The position numbers and the translations under genes were made by a program. Under the pieces are notes generated by a model. It was not told the DNA's origin. It did no database searches and saw nothing but the letters and a program-made list of their open reading frames with translations. Shown here piece after piece: positions 35,988-45,318 of a stretch of 64,000 nucleotides of DNA. How positions within the stretch are numbered: the first letter of the stretch is position 1; each line of letters starts with the position of its first letter. The stretch comes from CAWBLP01 sp963789495 (GTDB lineage: Bacteria; Pseudomonadota; Alphaproteobacteria; Acetobacterales; Acetobacteraceae), in the NCBI GenBank assembly GCA_963789495.1, contig CAWBLP010000005.1, positions 124,001-188,000 on the forward strand. The letters are read 5' to 3'.

Positions 35988-37232
35988 TCAGACCGTGGCG
36001 GTAGCCGAACTGCGTTCCGCCGTTGCGGCCGAGCGGGTTTCCGGCATGCGCAGCGCCAGCACGATCACCGCCGCCAGTCCGGCGGCCGCCATGCCGAGAA
36101 AGGCCGCCGGCGTGCCCATGCGATCTGCCACCCATCCCGCCGCGGTGGTGCTGAGTGTGGCACCGAACCCCGCAGCCAGGCCGAACCAGCCAATGACCAG
36201 ATTCAGAAACCCCGTCTGGCGCGTCAGGTCGGCAGCAATCAACGGCAGCATCAGCCCAAACACGATGGCACTGACGCCGTCCAGCACCTGCAACAGAATG
36301 ATCGGCAGGGCACCCGGTGAACCGAGGAACAGCAGGGCGAGCAGCACTCCGCGCAGTGGGACCGCCAGGAACCCCGCCAACAGGACCGGTCGGCGGCCAA
36401 GCCGCTGCGCCAATCCACCGACCCAGGGAGAACCTGCGGCAATGATGATCTGCGGCAGAAGAATGGCGGCCGGGATGATCAGGCCGGTGCCCATGACCTG
36501 CAGGGAAAGCTGGTTCAAGGCCAGAGGCAACATCGCGCCATTGGCCAGATGGAACAGCACCACACAGGTAGTGAAGACGAACAGCCCGGGTTCCCGGACG
36601 GTCTGCCAGAATTTGCGGTCTCGTCTTCGCCGGTCCCGTGGATGCCAGGTTGCGGGATGCTCGTCCAATGTCGTGACACAGTCCGCTCCGCGGATCATGG
36701 CGACGGCGATCAGGGCGGGCAGCATGAGAGCTGCGGTCACCACGAAGACCGCACGCTCGGAGAAGGCGTAGGCGCAGGCGCCAAGCAGGATGGCGGCGGC
36801 GGCGTTACCCAATGACGCGTAGCGGGCATTCACGCCGAGCCGCAGGCTGAAGGCTTCATGTCCACAGATCGAGAGGGTCAGCGCCGCGATGGCCGGCGTC
36901 AGGATACAGCTGGCAAGGGCGTGCAGGATCTGGGCATTGCGGATCGAGGTCCAACCGGGATCTGCCGCCAGCATCACCGCGCTCGCCCCGAGCGCGACCA
37001 CGGCCGCGGCAGTGACATGCCGCTTGTGATACACCAGATCGACCAGGGCGCCGGCCGGCAGCTGTGCCATGAGAGCGATGCCGGTGCCGATACTGAGCGC
37101 CAAACCGATATCCGTCTGGGTCCAGCGTTGCTGCGTCAGGTAGACCGACAGGAACGGGCCAAAGCCGGTCTGCATGGCGGCGACCAGGAAATTGAGCCCG
37201 TTCAGGCCATGCCGGCTGAGTTGTGATTCCAT
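35988..37232 (-). CDS. MFS transporter
   Basis: A 414-residue protein with about twelve predicted hydrophobic segments, starting MESQLSRHGLNGLNFLVAAMQTGFGPFLSVYL. The cytoplasmic loop between helices 2 and 3 is GALVDLVYHKRHVTA, the degenerate MFS motif. A basic central loop (HPRDRRRRDRKFW) separates the two halves. The repeat in the second half is GGLAQRLGRRPVLLAGF. The start at 37232 is preferred to an in-frame upstream start, which would add a basic non-homologous leader. The substrate is unknown; it may feed the following hydroxy-acid oxidase. Confidence 0.87.
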   Translation of the reverse strand: MESQLSRHGLNGLNFLVAAMQTGFGPFLSVYLTQQRWTQTDIGLALSIGTGIALMAQLPAGALVDLVYHKRHVTAAAVVALGASAVMLAADPGWTSIRNAQILHALASCILTPAIAALTLSICGHEAFSLRLGVNARYASLGNAAAAILLGACAYAFSERAVFVVTAALMLPALIAVAMIRGADCVTTLDEHPATWHPRDRRRRDRKFWQTVREPGLFVFTTCVVLFHLANGAMLPLALNQLSLQVMGTGLIIPAAILLPQIIIAAGSPWVGGLAQRLGRRPVLLAGFLAVPLRGVLLALLFLGSPGALPIILLQVLDGVSAIVFGLMLPLIAADLTRQTGFLNLVIGWFGLAAGFGATLSTTAAGWVADRMGTPAAFLGMAAAGLAAVIVLALRMPETRSAATAERSSATATV

Positions 37233-37481
37233 GGACGGTCCGGGAGGGCGGATTGCGAGGCGACTCCGCGGGGGCAATAGCTTGTTGCCGGATGGCGGAC
37301 AAACCCTGGCCGCAAGCACGGTGCACCGAAGGCGGGGCGTTCCGCAGCGCGCGGCCCGTGCGCCAGGATCGGGGCGTATTCACGCGATCGCGTCAGCAGG
37401 TGCGGCTGGTTCGGTGCCAGATTGGCGGGAACCGAGCCGGCAGGACTGCGGGCTCCGCTGTGATTGCCAGGATGGGTCCGC

Positions 37482-39239
37482 GTGTCGTTGAGGAAGTTTG
37501 GCTCGAGTGTCCCGGCAGCCATCCGGATTGTGCTGCACCGTTTTGCCACCGCGGCCTGGCTGGCGGGCGGGGTGGCAGCGCTGCTGGCGATGGCCGCGCT
37601 GCCGACGCGAGCCGACCCGTCCGGACCCGAACTCGTGGTGCCCGGCAACGTCTCGGTTCCGGCCGGACTGTCGGTCCGGATTACCGGGATCAGGCTGAGC
37701 GATCCAGCCTTCGCGGATAATCCCGGTCAGGCCGCGCTGAACCTGTCGGCCGGCGCGGGCACGCTGGCAATGAGTGACGAAGCCGCCGTGGTCCCCGCGT
37801 CCGGCAGCAGGCAATGGCAGTATCGTGCGGCCCTGGCGGCGACCCGAGCTGCCCTCCAGACGCTGACCTACAGCGCGCCACACTGGCCGGGCAGCGATAC
37901 GGTGCGCTTGGAATACCACAATCAGGCCGGCGTCGTGGCCTCGGCCACGATCGCCGTGCGCATCCTGCCGGCCGGCAGCACGCTCGCCGCAGTCCGACGT
38001 GGCGACGGCAATGCCGCGGATGTTCAGGCGGCGCGTGCGCAGGATCTGCTCAACGGCTTCGGCATCAACACTCATCTCGACGGATGCTGCAACGGCCCTG
38101 GCGGCAACTACAACGATACCGAGGCGGTGATACGAGCCATCCGCTCTATCGGTGGTGTCAGGCTGCTGCGCGATTTCTGCCAGAGCGACACGCTGCTGAC
38201 GCGCGCTGCCCGTGTCGCACAGGCGACGGGTGCGCGCTTCTGGTGCGCGATTGGCGAGACGCGTCCCAGCGACTTCGCCGGACAGCTTGGCCTGATGCGG
38301 CGCGGGCACCGTAGCCCGGAGCGATGGGTTGTCGCCTACGAAGGACCCAACGAACCGGACAGTCCCTATTCGCGAAGCCTGGGTGGGCCGTTCCTACGGG
38401 AGGCGGCCGCTTTCATGCCTTCGCTGCGGCTGGCCGCCACGGAAGATGGCGTGCCGGCGATCCAGACCAGCTTCGGTGTGGTCTATCCTCAAAGCCATTA
38501 CGGCAGCACCGGGAACCTCTCGGCCTACGCCGATTATGGCAATTCCCACGACTATCCGCAGGCCTGCCCGAACTGTCTTGGCCGCTACGGGACCGGCTCG
38601 ATCGACTGGCTGAACCGCGAGGCGCGCAAGACCACGCCCGGTAAGCCCGTCGCCATCACCGAGTGGGGCTACACCACACCGGCCCGAAGCGGCTACGGCG
38701 CGGTGAGCGAACGCAACCAGGCCATCTACGTCTTGGAATATCTGCTGGACGCCCATCAACTCGGTAATCCGGTCTATATCTATTACGGTCTGCTGGACGA
38801 TATCGCCGGCTCGTTCGGCCTGTTCCATAACGACTTCTCGCCAAAGCTGGCGGCCCTCGCATTGAGCAACTTCTTCGCCCTGCTGCGCGACGAGGGCGCC
38901 GACGCCGTGTCATTCCAACCCGGGCGGTTGTCGCTGCACGTGCATGACATGCCGCACGGCCCGCCCAACGCCGGCGGCCGCTATGCGTTGTTCCAGAAAT
39001 CCGACGGCACGTTCTGGCTGGCGCTGTGGAACGAACAGGTGCTGAACGCCTATCAGTCGGACAACCATGACCTGGACGTCCCGCCGGTGCCGATCGCGGT
39101 GACATTCGACGCGCCGGTTGCCGTCACCCAGTATGATCCGATCGATCATGCCGCGGCGCCGATCGCGACCCGTCACGGCACGCGCATCGAGATGAAACTC
39201 CCGGCGCATCCCGTGCTGCTGCACATCGAGCCGCACTGA
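37482..39239 (+). CDS. Secreted glycoside-hydrolase-like protein (clan GH-A pattern)
   Basis: A 585-residue exported protein. A signal peptide ends near LAMAALPTRA. A beta-rich domain of about 120 residues follows (GPELVVPGNVSVPAGLSVRITGI...). A TIM-barrel-like domain starts near LLNGFGINTHLDGCCNGPGGNYND. Within it, WVVAYEGPNEPDS supplies the likely acid/base Glu after Asn, and VAITEWGYTT the likely nucleophile Glu, the usual clan GH-A arrangement. A small C-terminal beta domain ends the protein. The exact GH family and substrate are not clear. The start is GTG at 37482; a TTG at 37464 is also in frame. It is divergent from the MFS gene. Confidence 0.75.
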   Translation: MSLRKFGSSVPAAIRIVLHRFATAAWLAGGVAALLAMAALPTRADPSGPELVVPGNVSVPAGLSVRITGIRLSDPAFADNPGQAALNLSAGAGTLAMSDEAAVVPASGSRQWQYRAALAATRAALQTLTYSAPHWPGSDTVRLEYHNQAGVVASATIAVRILPAGSTLAAVRRGDGNAADVQAARAQDLLNGFGINTHLDGCCNGPGGNYNDTEAVIRAIRSIGGVRLLRDFCQSDTLLTRAARVAQATGARFWCAIGETRPSDFAGQLGLMRRGHRSPERWVVAYEGPNEPDSPYSRSLGGPFLREAAAFMPSLRLAATEDGVPAIQTSFGVVYPQSHYGSTGNLSAYADYGNSHDYPQACPNCLGRYGTGSIDWLNREARKTTPGKPVAITEWGYTTPARSGYGAVSERNQAIYVLEYLLDAHQLGNPVYIYYGLLDDIAGSFGLFHNDFSPKLAALALSNFFALLRDEGADAVSFQPGRLSLHVHDMPHGPPNAGGRYALFQKSDGTFWLALWNEQVLNAYQSDNHDLDVPPVPIAVTFDAPVAVTQYDPIDHAAAPIATRHGTRIEMKLPAHPVLLHIEPH

Positions 39240-39411
39240 GCCGGCGGATTGATGCCTCGGGATCCGACGGTTCGACCCCATCGCATTCCGGCGTGGCATT
39301 CCGGCGCGGCCGGGTGATCGCAGTTGACGCCGCGTGACGGACGGCAGTAGACCCCGCGCCGGGTCACGCCCCCCCACCGGGGCGCTTCTCTTCTGAAAGG
39401 GAGAGCGAACA

Positions 39412-40614
39412 ATGGCACATGCCGCCAAACCGGATATTCGTCCGGCGAACCCCAATTTCTCCTCTGGCCCCTGCGCCAAGCGTCCGGGTTTCACGCTCGC
39501 CGCCTTGTCCGACGCGTTGCTTGGTCGCAGCCACCGCGCCGCATCGCTGAAGGTGCGTCTGGCCGAGGTTCTCTCTCGCTCGCGCACGATTCTGGGCATG
39601 CCCGATGGCTGGCGGGTTGGCATTGTTCCCGCCTCCGACACTGGCGCCATGGAGATGGCATTGTGGTCGCTGCTGGGCGCGCGGCCGGTTGATATTCTGG
39701 CGTTCGAGAGTTTCAGCGAAGGCTGGGCCAATGACATCGTCAAGCAGCTTCGCCTGACGGATGCGCGCGTTCTGTCGGCGCCCTATGGCAGGCTGCCCGA
39801 TCTCGCTGCGGTCGATCCCGGGCATGATGTCGTGTTCACCTGGAACGGAACGACCTCCGGCGTGCGGGTGCCGGATGGCGCATGGCTTGCCGCCGATCGC
39901 ACCGGCCTGGCGATCTGCGATGCCACGTCAGCAGCTTTCGCGATGCCGTTGGACTGGGACCGGCTCGATGTCGTGACCTGGTCCTGGCAGAAGGTGCTGG
40001 GCGGGGAGGCGGCACATGGCATGCTCGCATTGTCGCCGCGTGCGGTCGAGCGGTTGCAAAGCTACCAGCCGACCTGGCCGCTGCCGAAAATCTTCCGCCT
40101 GACCAGCAAGGGAAAGCTGATCGAGGGCATCTTCAAAGGCGAGACGATCAACACGCCATCGATGCTGTGCGTCGAGGACGCGCTCGACGGTCTCCGCTGG
40201 GCCGAGTCGGTCGGTGGCCTGAGCGGATTGATCGCGCGTTCAGAGGCCAATCTGGCCGCTGTCGCACGCTGGGTCGCCAACAGTGATTGGGCGGATTTCT
40301 TGGCCGAGGACCCTGGAACGCGCTCCTGCACCTCGATCTGCCTCAAGCTCACGGCGCCCTGGTTCACCGTGCTGATGCAGGATCGGCAGGCTGCGGCGGC
40401 GAAGCGTCTTGCGGCGCTGCTGGAGCAGGAAGCCGTCGCCTTCGATGTTGGCTCCTATCGCGACGCTCCTCCGGGCCTGCGGATCTGGGGTGGCGCGACG
40501 ATCGAGACGGCGGATATCGACGCGCTGCTGCCATGGCTCGATTGGGCACATCAGATCGTCAGCGACGAATTCCGTGCCGATCAGTCGCGCCCGATGCTGT
40601 CGGCCGAGGCCTGA
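39412..40614 (+). CDS. serC: Phosphoserine aminotransferase
   Basis: A 400-residue class V aminotransferase of the alphaproteobacterial SerC type. It starts near RPANPNFSSGPCAKRPG, has PASDTGAMEMALWSLLG and WNGTTSGVRVPDG, and carries the PLP lysine in TWSWQKVLGGEAAHGM. It makes 3-phosphoserine from 3-phosphohydroxypyruvate in the cytosol. serA follows 122 bases later, the expected pairing for serine biosynthesis. A GAAAGGGAGAG site precedes the ATG. Confidence 0.94.
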   Translation: MAHAAKPDIRPANPNFSSGPCAKRPGFTLAALSDALLGRSHRAASLKVRLAEVLSRSRTILGMPDGWRVGIVPASDTGAMEMALWSLLGARPVDILAFESFSEGWANDIVKQLRLTDARVLSAPYGRLPDLAAVDPGHDVVFTWNGTTSGVRVPDGAWLAADRTGLAICDATSAAFAMPLDWDRLDVVTWSWQKVLGGEAAHGMLALSPRAVERLQSYQPTWPLPKIFRLTSKGKLIEGIFKGETINTPSMLCVEDALDGLRWAESVGGLSGLIARSEANLAAVARWVANSDWADFLAEDPGTRSCTSICLKLTAPWFTVLMQDRQAAAAKRLAALLEQEAVAFDVGSYRDAPPGLRIWGGATIETADIDALLPWLDWAHQIVSDEFRADQSRPMLSAEA

Positions 40615-40736
40615 TCGCCACACGCGGCACCAGACGCGGCACCAGACAATGGACCGTGCCGCACCCTCATATCACGCGACGTTTTCCGACCCATCGCCCT
40701 GGCCGGAATGCAGCAATAATCTGAAAGAGTAACCGC

Positions 40737-42324
40737 ATGCCGAAGGTCCTGATCAGCGACAAGCTGTCTCCCGCCGCGGTGGAGATCTTCCGCAGGCGGG
40801 GCATCGACGTGGACGTGAAGCCTGGCCTGTCACCCGCGGAGTTGCGCGCCATCGTTGCGGCCTATGACGGGCTCGCCATTCGCTCCGCTACCAAGGTGAC
40901 GCGCGAACTGCTGGACGCTGCCAGCAACCTCAAAGTGGTCGGCCGTGCTGGGATCGGCGTCGACAACGTCGATATGAAATCGGCAACGGCGCGTGGTGTC
41001 GTGGTGATGAACACGCCACACGGCAACACCATCACCACGGCGGAACATGCTATCGCGATGATGTTCGCACTCGCACGGCAGATCCCGGAAGCCTCGGCTT
41101 CGACCAAGGCGGGAAGGTGGGAGAAGAATCGCTTCATGGGCGTTGAGCTTACCGGCAAGACGCTCGGCCTGATCGGTTGCGGCAATATCGGGTCGGTGGT
41201 TGCGGATCGGGCCGTCGGCCTCAGGATGAAGGTCGTGGCCTTCGATCCGTACCTGTCGGAGAAGCGCGCCCTGGACCTCGGCGTGGAGAAGGTCGAGTTG
41301 TCCGACCTGTTGGCCCGAGCTCACTTCATCACACTGCACACGCCGTTGACCGATGCGACGCGGAACATCCTGTCGCGCGAGGCACTCGCTGCCACCAACC
41401 GTGGCGTACGCATCGTCAACTGTGCCCGTGGCGGATTGGTCGACGAAATGGCCCTGGCCGACGCGATCCGATCCGGCCATGTCGCCGGCGCTGCGCTGGA
41501 TGTGTTCGAGACCGAGCCCGCTACCAACTCGCCGCTGTTCGCCCTGGAGAATGTGGTGTGCACGCCGCATTTGGGTGCTGCAACCGCTGAGGCGCAGGAG
41601 AATGTGGCGCTGCAGGTTGCCGAACAGATGAGTGATTTTCTGCTGACCGGGGCGGTGACGAACGCGATCAACATGCCGTCCGTGTCGGCGGAGGATGCCC
41701 CGCGGTTGAAGCCGTATATGGAGCTGTGCCGGCTGCTGGGCGGGTTCGCCGGTCAGCTCACCCAGGCGCAGGAAGGCATTATCCGGCGCGTCATCATCGA
41801 GTACGAAGGCCAGGTGGCCGGATTGAACACGCGACCGCTGACGGCGGCGGTGCTGGCGGGGTTGATGTCGCCGCTGATGGAGGGGATCAACATGGTCAAC
41901 GCCGGCATCGCCGCGCGAGACCATGGTACCGACGTCGCGGAGACTGTGCACGACCGGCCCAGCGAGTACCAGACTTCTGGTTCGCATCACCGTCGAGACC
42001 GATAAGATGTCTCGCTCGGTGGCCGGCACGCTGTTCGCCGGCTCTCGCCCGCGGATCGTCGAGATCAAGGGCATCAAGGTCGAGGCCGACTTCGCTGCGC
42101 ACATGCTCTACGTCACCAACCAGGACAAGCCCGGCTTCATCGGCCGGTTCGGTGCCACGCTGGCGGGAGCGGGAATCAATATCGCCACCTTCCACCTGGG
42201 GCGGGCCAGCGCCGGGGGGGACGCGATCTGCCTGGTGTCGGTAGACGAACCCGTGCCGGAGGACGTGCTGGCAATGGTGCGCACCCTGCCGTTGGTGGTG
42301 CAGGCGACGTCTCTGGACTTCTGA
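40737..42324 (+). pseudogene. serA: D-3-phosphoglycerate dehydrogenase with one frameshift before the ACT domain
   Basis: The catalytic and NAD domains are intact: VGRAGIGVDNVDM, LGLIGCGNIGSVVADRAVG, NCARGGLVDEMALADAIRSG, CTPHLGAATAEAQENVA. An intervening domain follows. The frame then runs into a stop at 42005 after PSEYQTSGSHH. Removing one T near 41975 restores EYQTLVRITVETDKMSRSVAGT, then the ACT domain (MLYVTNQDKPGFIGRFGATL) to a stop at 42324, giving about 528 residues. As read, the enzyme would lose its serine-sensing ACT part. In a housekeeping gene a one-base run-length change is most easily an assembly error, but a real truncation could leave a catalytically active, feedback-free enzyme. 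Confidence 0.85.
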
Positions 42325-42790
42325 TCGCGGATTGAGCCGCCTCCCAAAGGGCGGGCAGCGCTGATATCGCAGAGGCAACAGCGCGCTATCGGAGGCGCTC
42401 CGGCAGATGCAAGCGGTCGTCTGACGGCAAAGCCTGGGCGTGCGTCCGAAGCACGTTGCGGCGGCGATGCGTGCGCTCGCGCTGCCGGCACAGGCAGAAG
42501 CAATCGCCGATCGGATCAATAATGCCTTGATGCAGTGGGGCCCGGACGCAAGCTCTGGCCTTCGGTCGGCCTTGTGCGCGGAGTTGTTGTGAGACGAAGC
42601 ATCGCGGATCTGCTCTCTTGCCACCGCAGCTTCCGTGCCGGCAGCGTGAGTCGTCACGTTGGGAAATACGAGTGCATGCCGTGCCATGATCGGCTGGTGG
42701 GCAACGCTTAAATTGACGTGATGCACGGTCTTGTTAAGCGCGTTTCAATGTTTGTTCTCTAGTGTATGTTCAATACTTGATACCGCATGA
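42325..42790. other. Intergenic region without a recognised gene
   Basis: This 466-base gap follows serA. No reading frame shows protein-like character. The last 90 bases are A/T-rich compared with the surroundings, and TTGACG at 42713-42718 could be a -35 element for the histidine-kinase-like gene starting at 42791. No good -10 is seen at the standard spacing. No hairpin with a T-run was noticed. Confidence 0.4.
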
Positions 42791-43507
42791 TTGGTTCTTC
42801 CAGTGCTGCTTCAGGGCTTGATCCAGACTCTTGCGTGGCTTTCGCTCGCAACCTGCTTGAGTATTTGCCTAGTTGGGCTGCGCCGCCGCGCAATGGCACC
42901 CGCTCGTGGCGGCGTCTCTGTCTCGGCCATGCAGCCCGTTCCGCGGTTTGAACTCATGCGCACGCCGTCGACCAGCGATGTCCTGGATGTCACGACCGAG
43001 GTGAGGGCCCTGCTGGCCAATGCCGTTCCACTTGCCACACAGTGCGATGTTCAATTGGAGATGGCAGTGCAACCGGAGTTGTCGGTGCGGGCCGATCCGC
43101 GCGTGTTCCGGGAATTCGTCAGTGGTCTCGTTTCGTATACGATAGAACGGGCGGTCGGTGGCCGGGTGCTGGTGGGCGGAATGCGTCACGGCGGCCGGGT
43201 TCAGATCACCGTGTCGGACAACGGCGGCGGCCGCACGCAGTCGGTGCAGGAGGGGGTATTCCGCGACGTGTCAAAAGCCCTGGCCCTGCAGGGAGGGACG
43301 ATGCATATCGATCGCCGGTCGGGTGAGGGCACGACGGTGATCGTTCGACTGCCAGAGCCTTCGCCTGATGGCGTCGGCAGCGCCCCACCTCGGTCGGGAC
43401 AGCCGGTAATCGCTGCAAGATCCGATGAGCCGCGGGGCACCTGGCGCGCCAGCGAAACTATGCGCGCCAGCGAAAATGTGGTGGAGCGGCTGACGAGACA
43501 GACCTGA
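42791..43507 (+). CDS. Orphan membrane-anchored HATPase-domain protein
   Basis: A 238-residue protein. One N-terminal transmembrane segment (LLQGLIQTLAWLSLATCLSICLVGL) is followed by a histidine-kinase-type ATPase domain with ADPRVFREFVSGLVSYTIERA (N-box position), VSDNGGGRTQ (G1) and RSGEGTTVIVRLP (G2). There is no phospho-accepting His domain, and the N-box Asn is not obvious, so it may bind ATP without being a kinase. A C-terminal tail of about 50 residues contains two copies of RASE. The start is TTG at 42791, with GTG 42803 as an alternative. Confidence 0.65.
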   Translation: MVLPVLLQGLIQTLAWLSLATCLSICLVGLRRRAMAPARGGVSVSAMQPVPRFELMRTPSTSDVLDVTTEVRALLANAVPLATQCDVQLEMAVQPELSVRADPRVFREFVSGLVSYTIERAVGGRVLVGGMRHGGRVQITVSDNGGGRTQSVQEGVFRDVSKALALQGGTMHIDRRSGEGTTVIVRLPEPSPDGVGSAPPRSGQPVIAARSDEPRGTWRASETMRASENVVERLTRQT

Positions 43508-43667
43508 CAGGGCCGTTTCGGGCTACCATTCCGACGGCTCGCATTGGCGACCCGAGATTGCCGAAGCGCCGAAACCCCCTGTGACGAGTGGCGCCATTTC
43601 GTTTACCGCTTGGCCGATCCCGCCGTCCCGCGCATGATAAGCCTGCGTCGAATCGGAGGGAGCCGTT

Positions 43668-44057
43668 TTGCAACCGCAAGCCCAAGCGACGATCGTACGC
43701 CTGGCGGAGGTCCCCGCCGTTTCGTTCGGCCCGTTGGCGGAATACCGGCGCCTCACCGGCGAAGATGGTCTGCCGGTGTTCACCGGCGTTCAGACGTGCC
43801 AGCCTGGCTATGCAACGCCGCTGCATTGGCATCCCTATGTCGAGTGTCTTTTCGTGCTCGAAGGCGCCTTGGAGGCCTGGCTGGACGGACAGGAACAACA
43901 ACCGGTTCGGCTTGGCCCCGGAGACATGATCGCGCTCCCTGCCTGTACCCCGCATGTGTTTCGCAATGCGGGGGCTGGCGTGCTGCGAATTTTGGGTATC
44001 CACGCCTCACCCACCCGGATCGTCCACCGCATGGATGACGCCGGAACACCACTGTGA
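43668..44057 (+). CDS. Cupin-domain protein
   Basis: A 129-residue single-cupin protein. Cupin motif 1 is PLHWHPYVECLFVLEGALEAW, with two His and one Glu as metal ligands. Motif 2 is LGPGDMIALPACTPHVFRNAG, with the last His. Its function is unknown; such small cupins act as isomerases, dioxygenases or sensors. The start is TTG at 43668, chosen for the GGAGGG site 7 bases before it. A structured repeat element follows directly after the gene. Confidence 0.82.
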   Translation: MQPQAQATIVRLAEVPAVSFGPLAEYRRLTGEDGLPVFTGVQTCQPGYATPLHWHPYVECLFVLEGALEAWLDGQEQQPVRLGPGDMIALPACTPHVFRNAGAGVLRILGIHASPTRIVHRMDDAGTPL

Positions 44058-44079
44058 GCAGAGTTCCGTAGCGAGCGTC

Positions 44080-44306
44080 GGGGGCGTTGCTCCGAACCCC
44101 CAGCAAGGGGTGCTGTCCCGTGCAACCCCGCCAAGGGCCCGGCCCTTGGAACCGCCTCCGTTTGGGGGGCGGGCCGGTCGTGAGGATCGTTTGGTCCGGG
44201 ACCGCCGCGGCCCCTCCCCATACCAAACCGAATTGATTGCAAAGGCACGCCTTTGCTGGAGGTCCAGGAGCCAATGCCTCCTGGCGGGGTTCGGGGCAAC
44301 ACCCCC
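44080..44306. repeat. 227-bp intergenic element with terminal inverted repeats and internal hairpins
   Basis: The ends are a 21-base inverted pair: the left end at 44080-44101 contains GTTGCTCCGAACCCC and the right end at 44286-44306 contains GGGGTTCGGGGCAAC. Inside are several self-complementary blocks: CCAAGGGCCCGGCCCTTGG, AAAGGCACGCCTTT, and CCAGGAG facing CTCCTGG. It encodes no protein. A degenerate relative lies near 57561-57810. The pattern fits a small non-autonomous mobile element or a structured RNA-forming repeat; no target duplication was identified. Confidence 0.7.
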
Positions 44307-44471
44307 GATACCTTGCTGCGTGCCGGACCGCGCCGCCGGACGTTTCACGTGTTTTCTGCCTTCGGATCTGAAAGCAGGTTTACGCATGGCAACCTTCTGA
44401 CACAATTCATTGCCAGCGTTTGTGCTGCGACATGCCAGGTATCGATCCTGGCTAGCGGTAGGACGAAGACA

Positions 44472-44714
44472 ATGTGCATGCCGGCTGGAGATAGGCTGAC
44501 GTTCGCCACGCTCTGGGAGGATCCGTTGATCCGCATGGTGATGGCGAGTGATGGGATATCGGAGCGCGAGACGCGGACTCTGATGACGCATATCCGAGAG
44601 GTGGTCACCAAACGGAGCGGCTTGCAGCCGGCTGGCCGGTCGGTCTGTGCGTTGCTGGAGCCGTCCGATCAGGCAAAGGCTCCGACGTTCAAACCCGTTG
44701 CGTGGGTGGGCTGA
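44472..44714 (+). CDS. Small hypothetical protein
   Basis: An 80-residue frame starting MCMPAGDRLTFATLWEDPLIRMVMASDGISERETRTLMTHIREVV. The sequence looks like real protein: amphipathic helices, with charged residues spaced as in small soluble helical proteins. I know of no named family or function. No strong ribosome-binding site is seen before the ATG at 44472. It follows the structured repeat and could have an independent promoter. Confidence 0.45.
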   Translation: MCMPAGDRLTFATLWEDPLIRMVMASDGISERETRTLMTHIREVVTKRSGLQPAGRSVCALLEPSDQAKAPTFKPVAWVG

Positions 44715-45089
44715 CAGGCGGGCGGGGTATCACGAAGGCGCCACCTGCGCGCCTCTCATCAGACCGTTTCGGAACATGTTCCCCCGCATGTTTCGTAGAG
44801 CGCGCAACTCAAGAGACGAGCGGAGACCGTCTGGTCAAGGTGGTGCCACTCAATACGCTTGGTGGCGCTGCACCTTGGCTTTGGGCAAAGCTTGTGTGGG
44901 ACTGCGGTTTAGTTGCACAGCTTCGCCTGCAACGCATCTGTCGGAAAATTTGACATCATTCCGCAGCACTCGTTGTTAGCAGGTGCCAAGTCGTTCAGAG
45001 GCTTGTAACTCTTGCTTGGCATAATCCATGCATTCATGCCTCTTGAGGCCGGCAATAGCGGCCTAGGGATGGTCTGGAGCTCGCACACA
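44715..45089. other. Intergenic region without a recognised gene
   Basis: This 375-base stretch between two small predicted genes shows short open frames on both strands but none with recognisable protein character or a good start. It is less GC-rich than its surroundings around 44880-45060, which may mean promoter sequence for the following small membrane protein. Nothing else was identified. Confidence 0.4.
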
Positions 45090-45281
45090 ATGCCTCTCGT
45101 CGATGATCGCGTGGTCATGACGCTGTCGACCTGTTTGCCGGTCGCGGTTCTGGCCGTCCAATTCTTGCATGCAATTTCCAGCGAGCTGCTGGCGCATATA
45201 GCAACCTGCCTGGTCGCTTGGACCTGCATGTCCGTTCCGATCGGCATGCTGATCGGCTTCTGCACGCTGAGCGAAGATTAG
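45090..45281 (+). CDS. Small predicted membrane protein
   Basis: A 63-residue frame, MPLVDDRVVMTLSTCLPVAV onward, with two hydrophobic segments (about residues 10-26 and 34-55) separated by a short polar turn with a His; it ends GFCTLSED. It looks like a two-helix inner-membrane protein of unknown role. An in-frame start at 45012 would add 26 residues without homology-like character. Evidence is limited to composition and an open frame. Confidence 0.42.
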   Translation: MPLVDDRVVMTLSTCLPVAVLAVQFLHAISSELLAHIATCLVAWTCMSVPIGMLIGFCTLSED

Positions 45282-45318
45282 CCGGTCTGCGACCACTCAC
45301 ACAGAATTCATGATAGGC

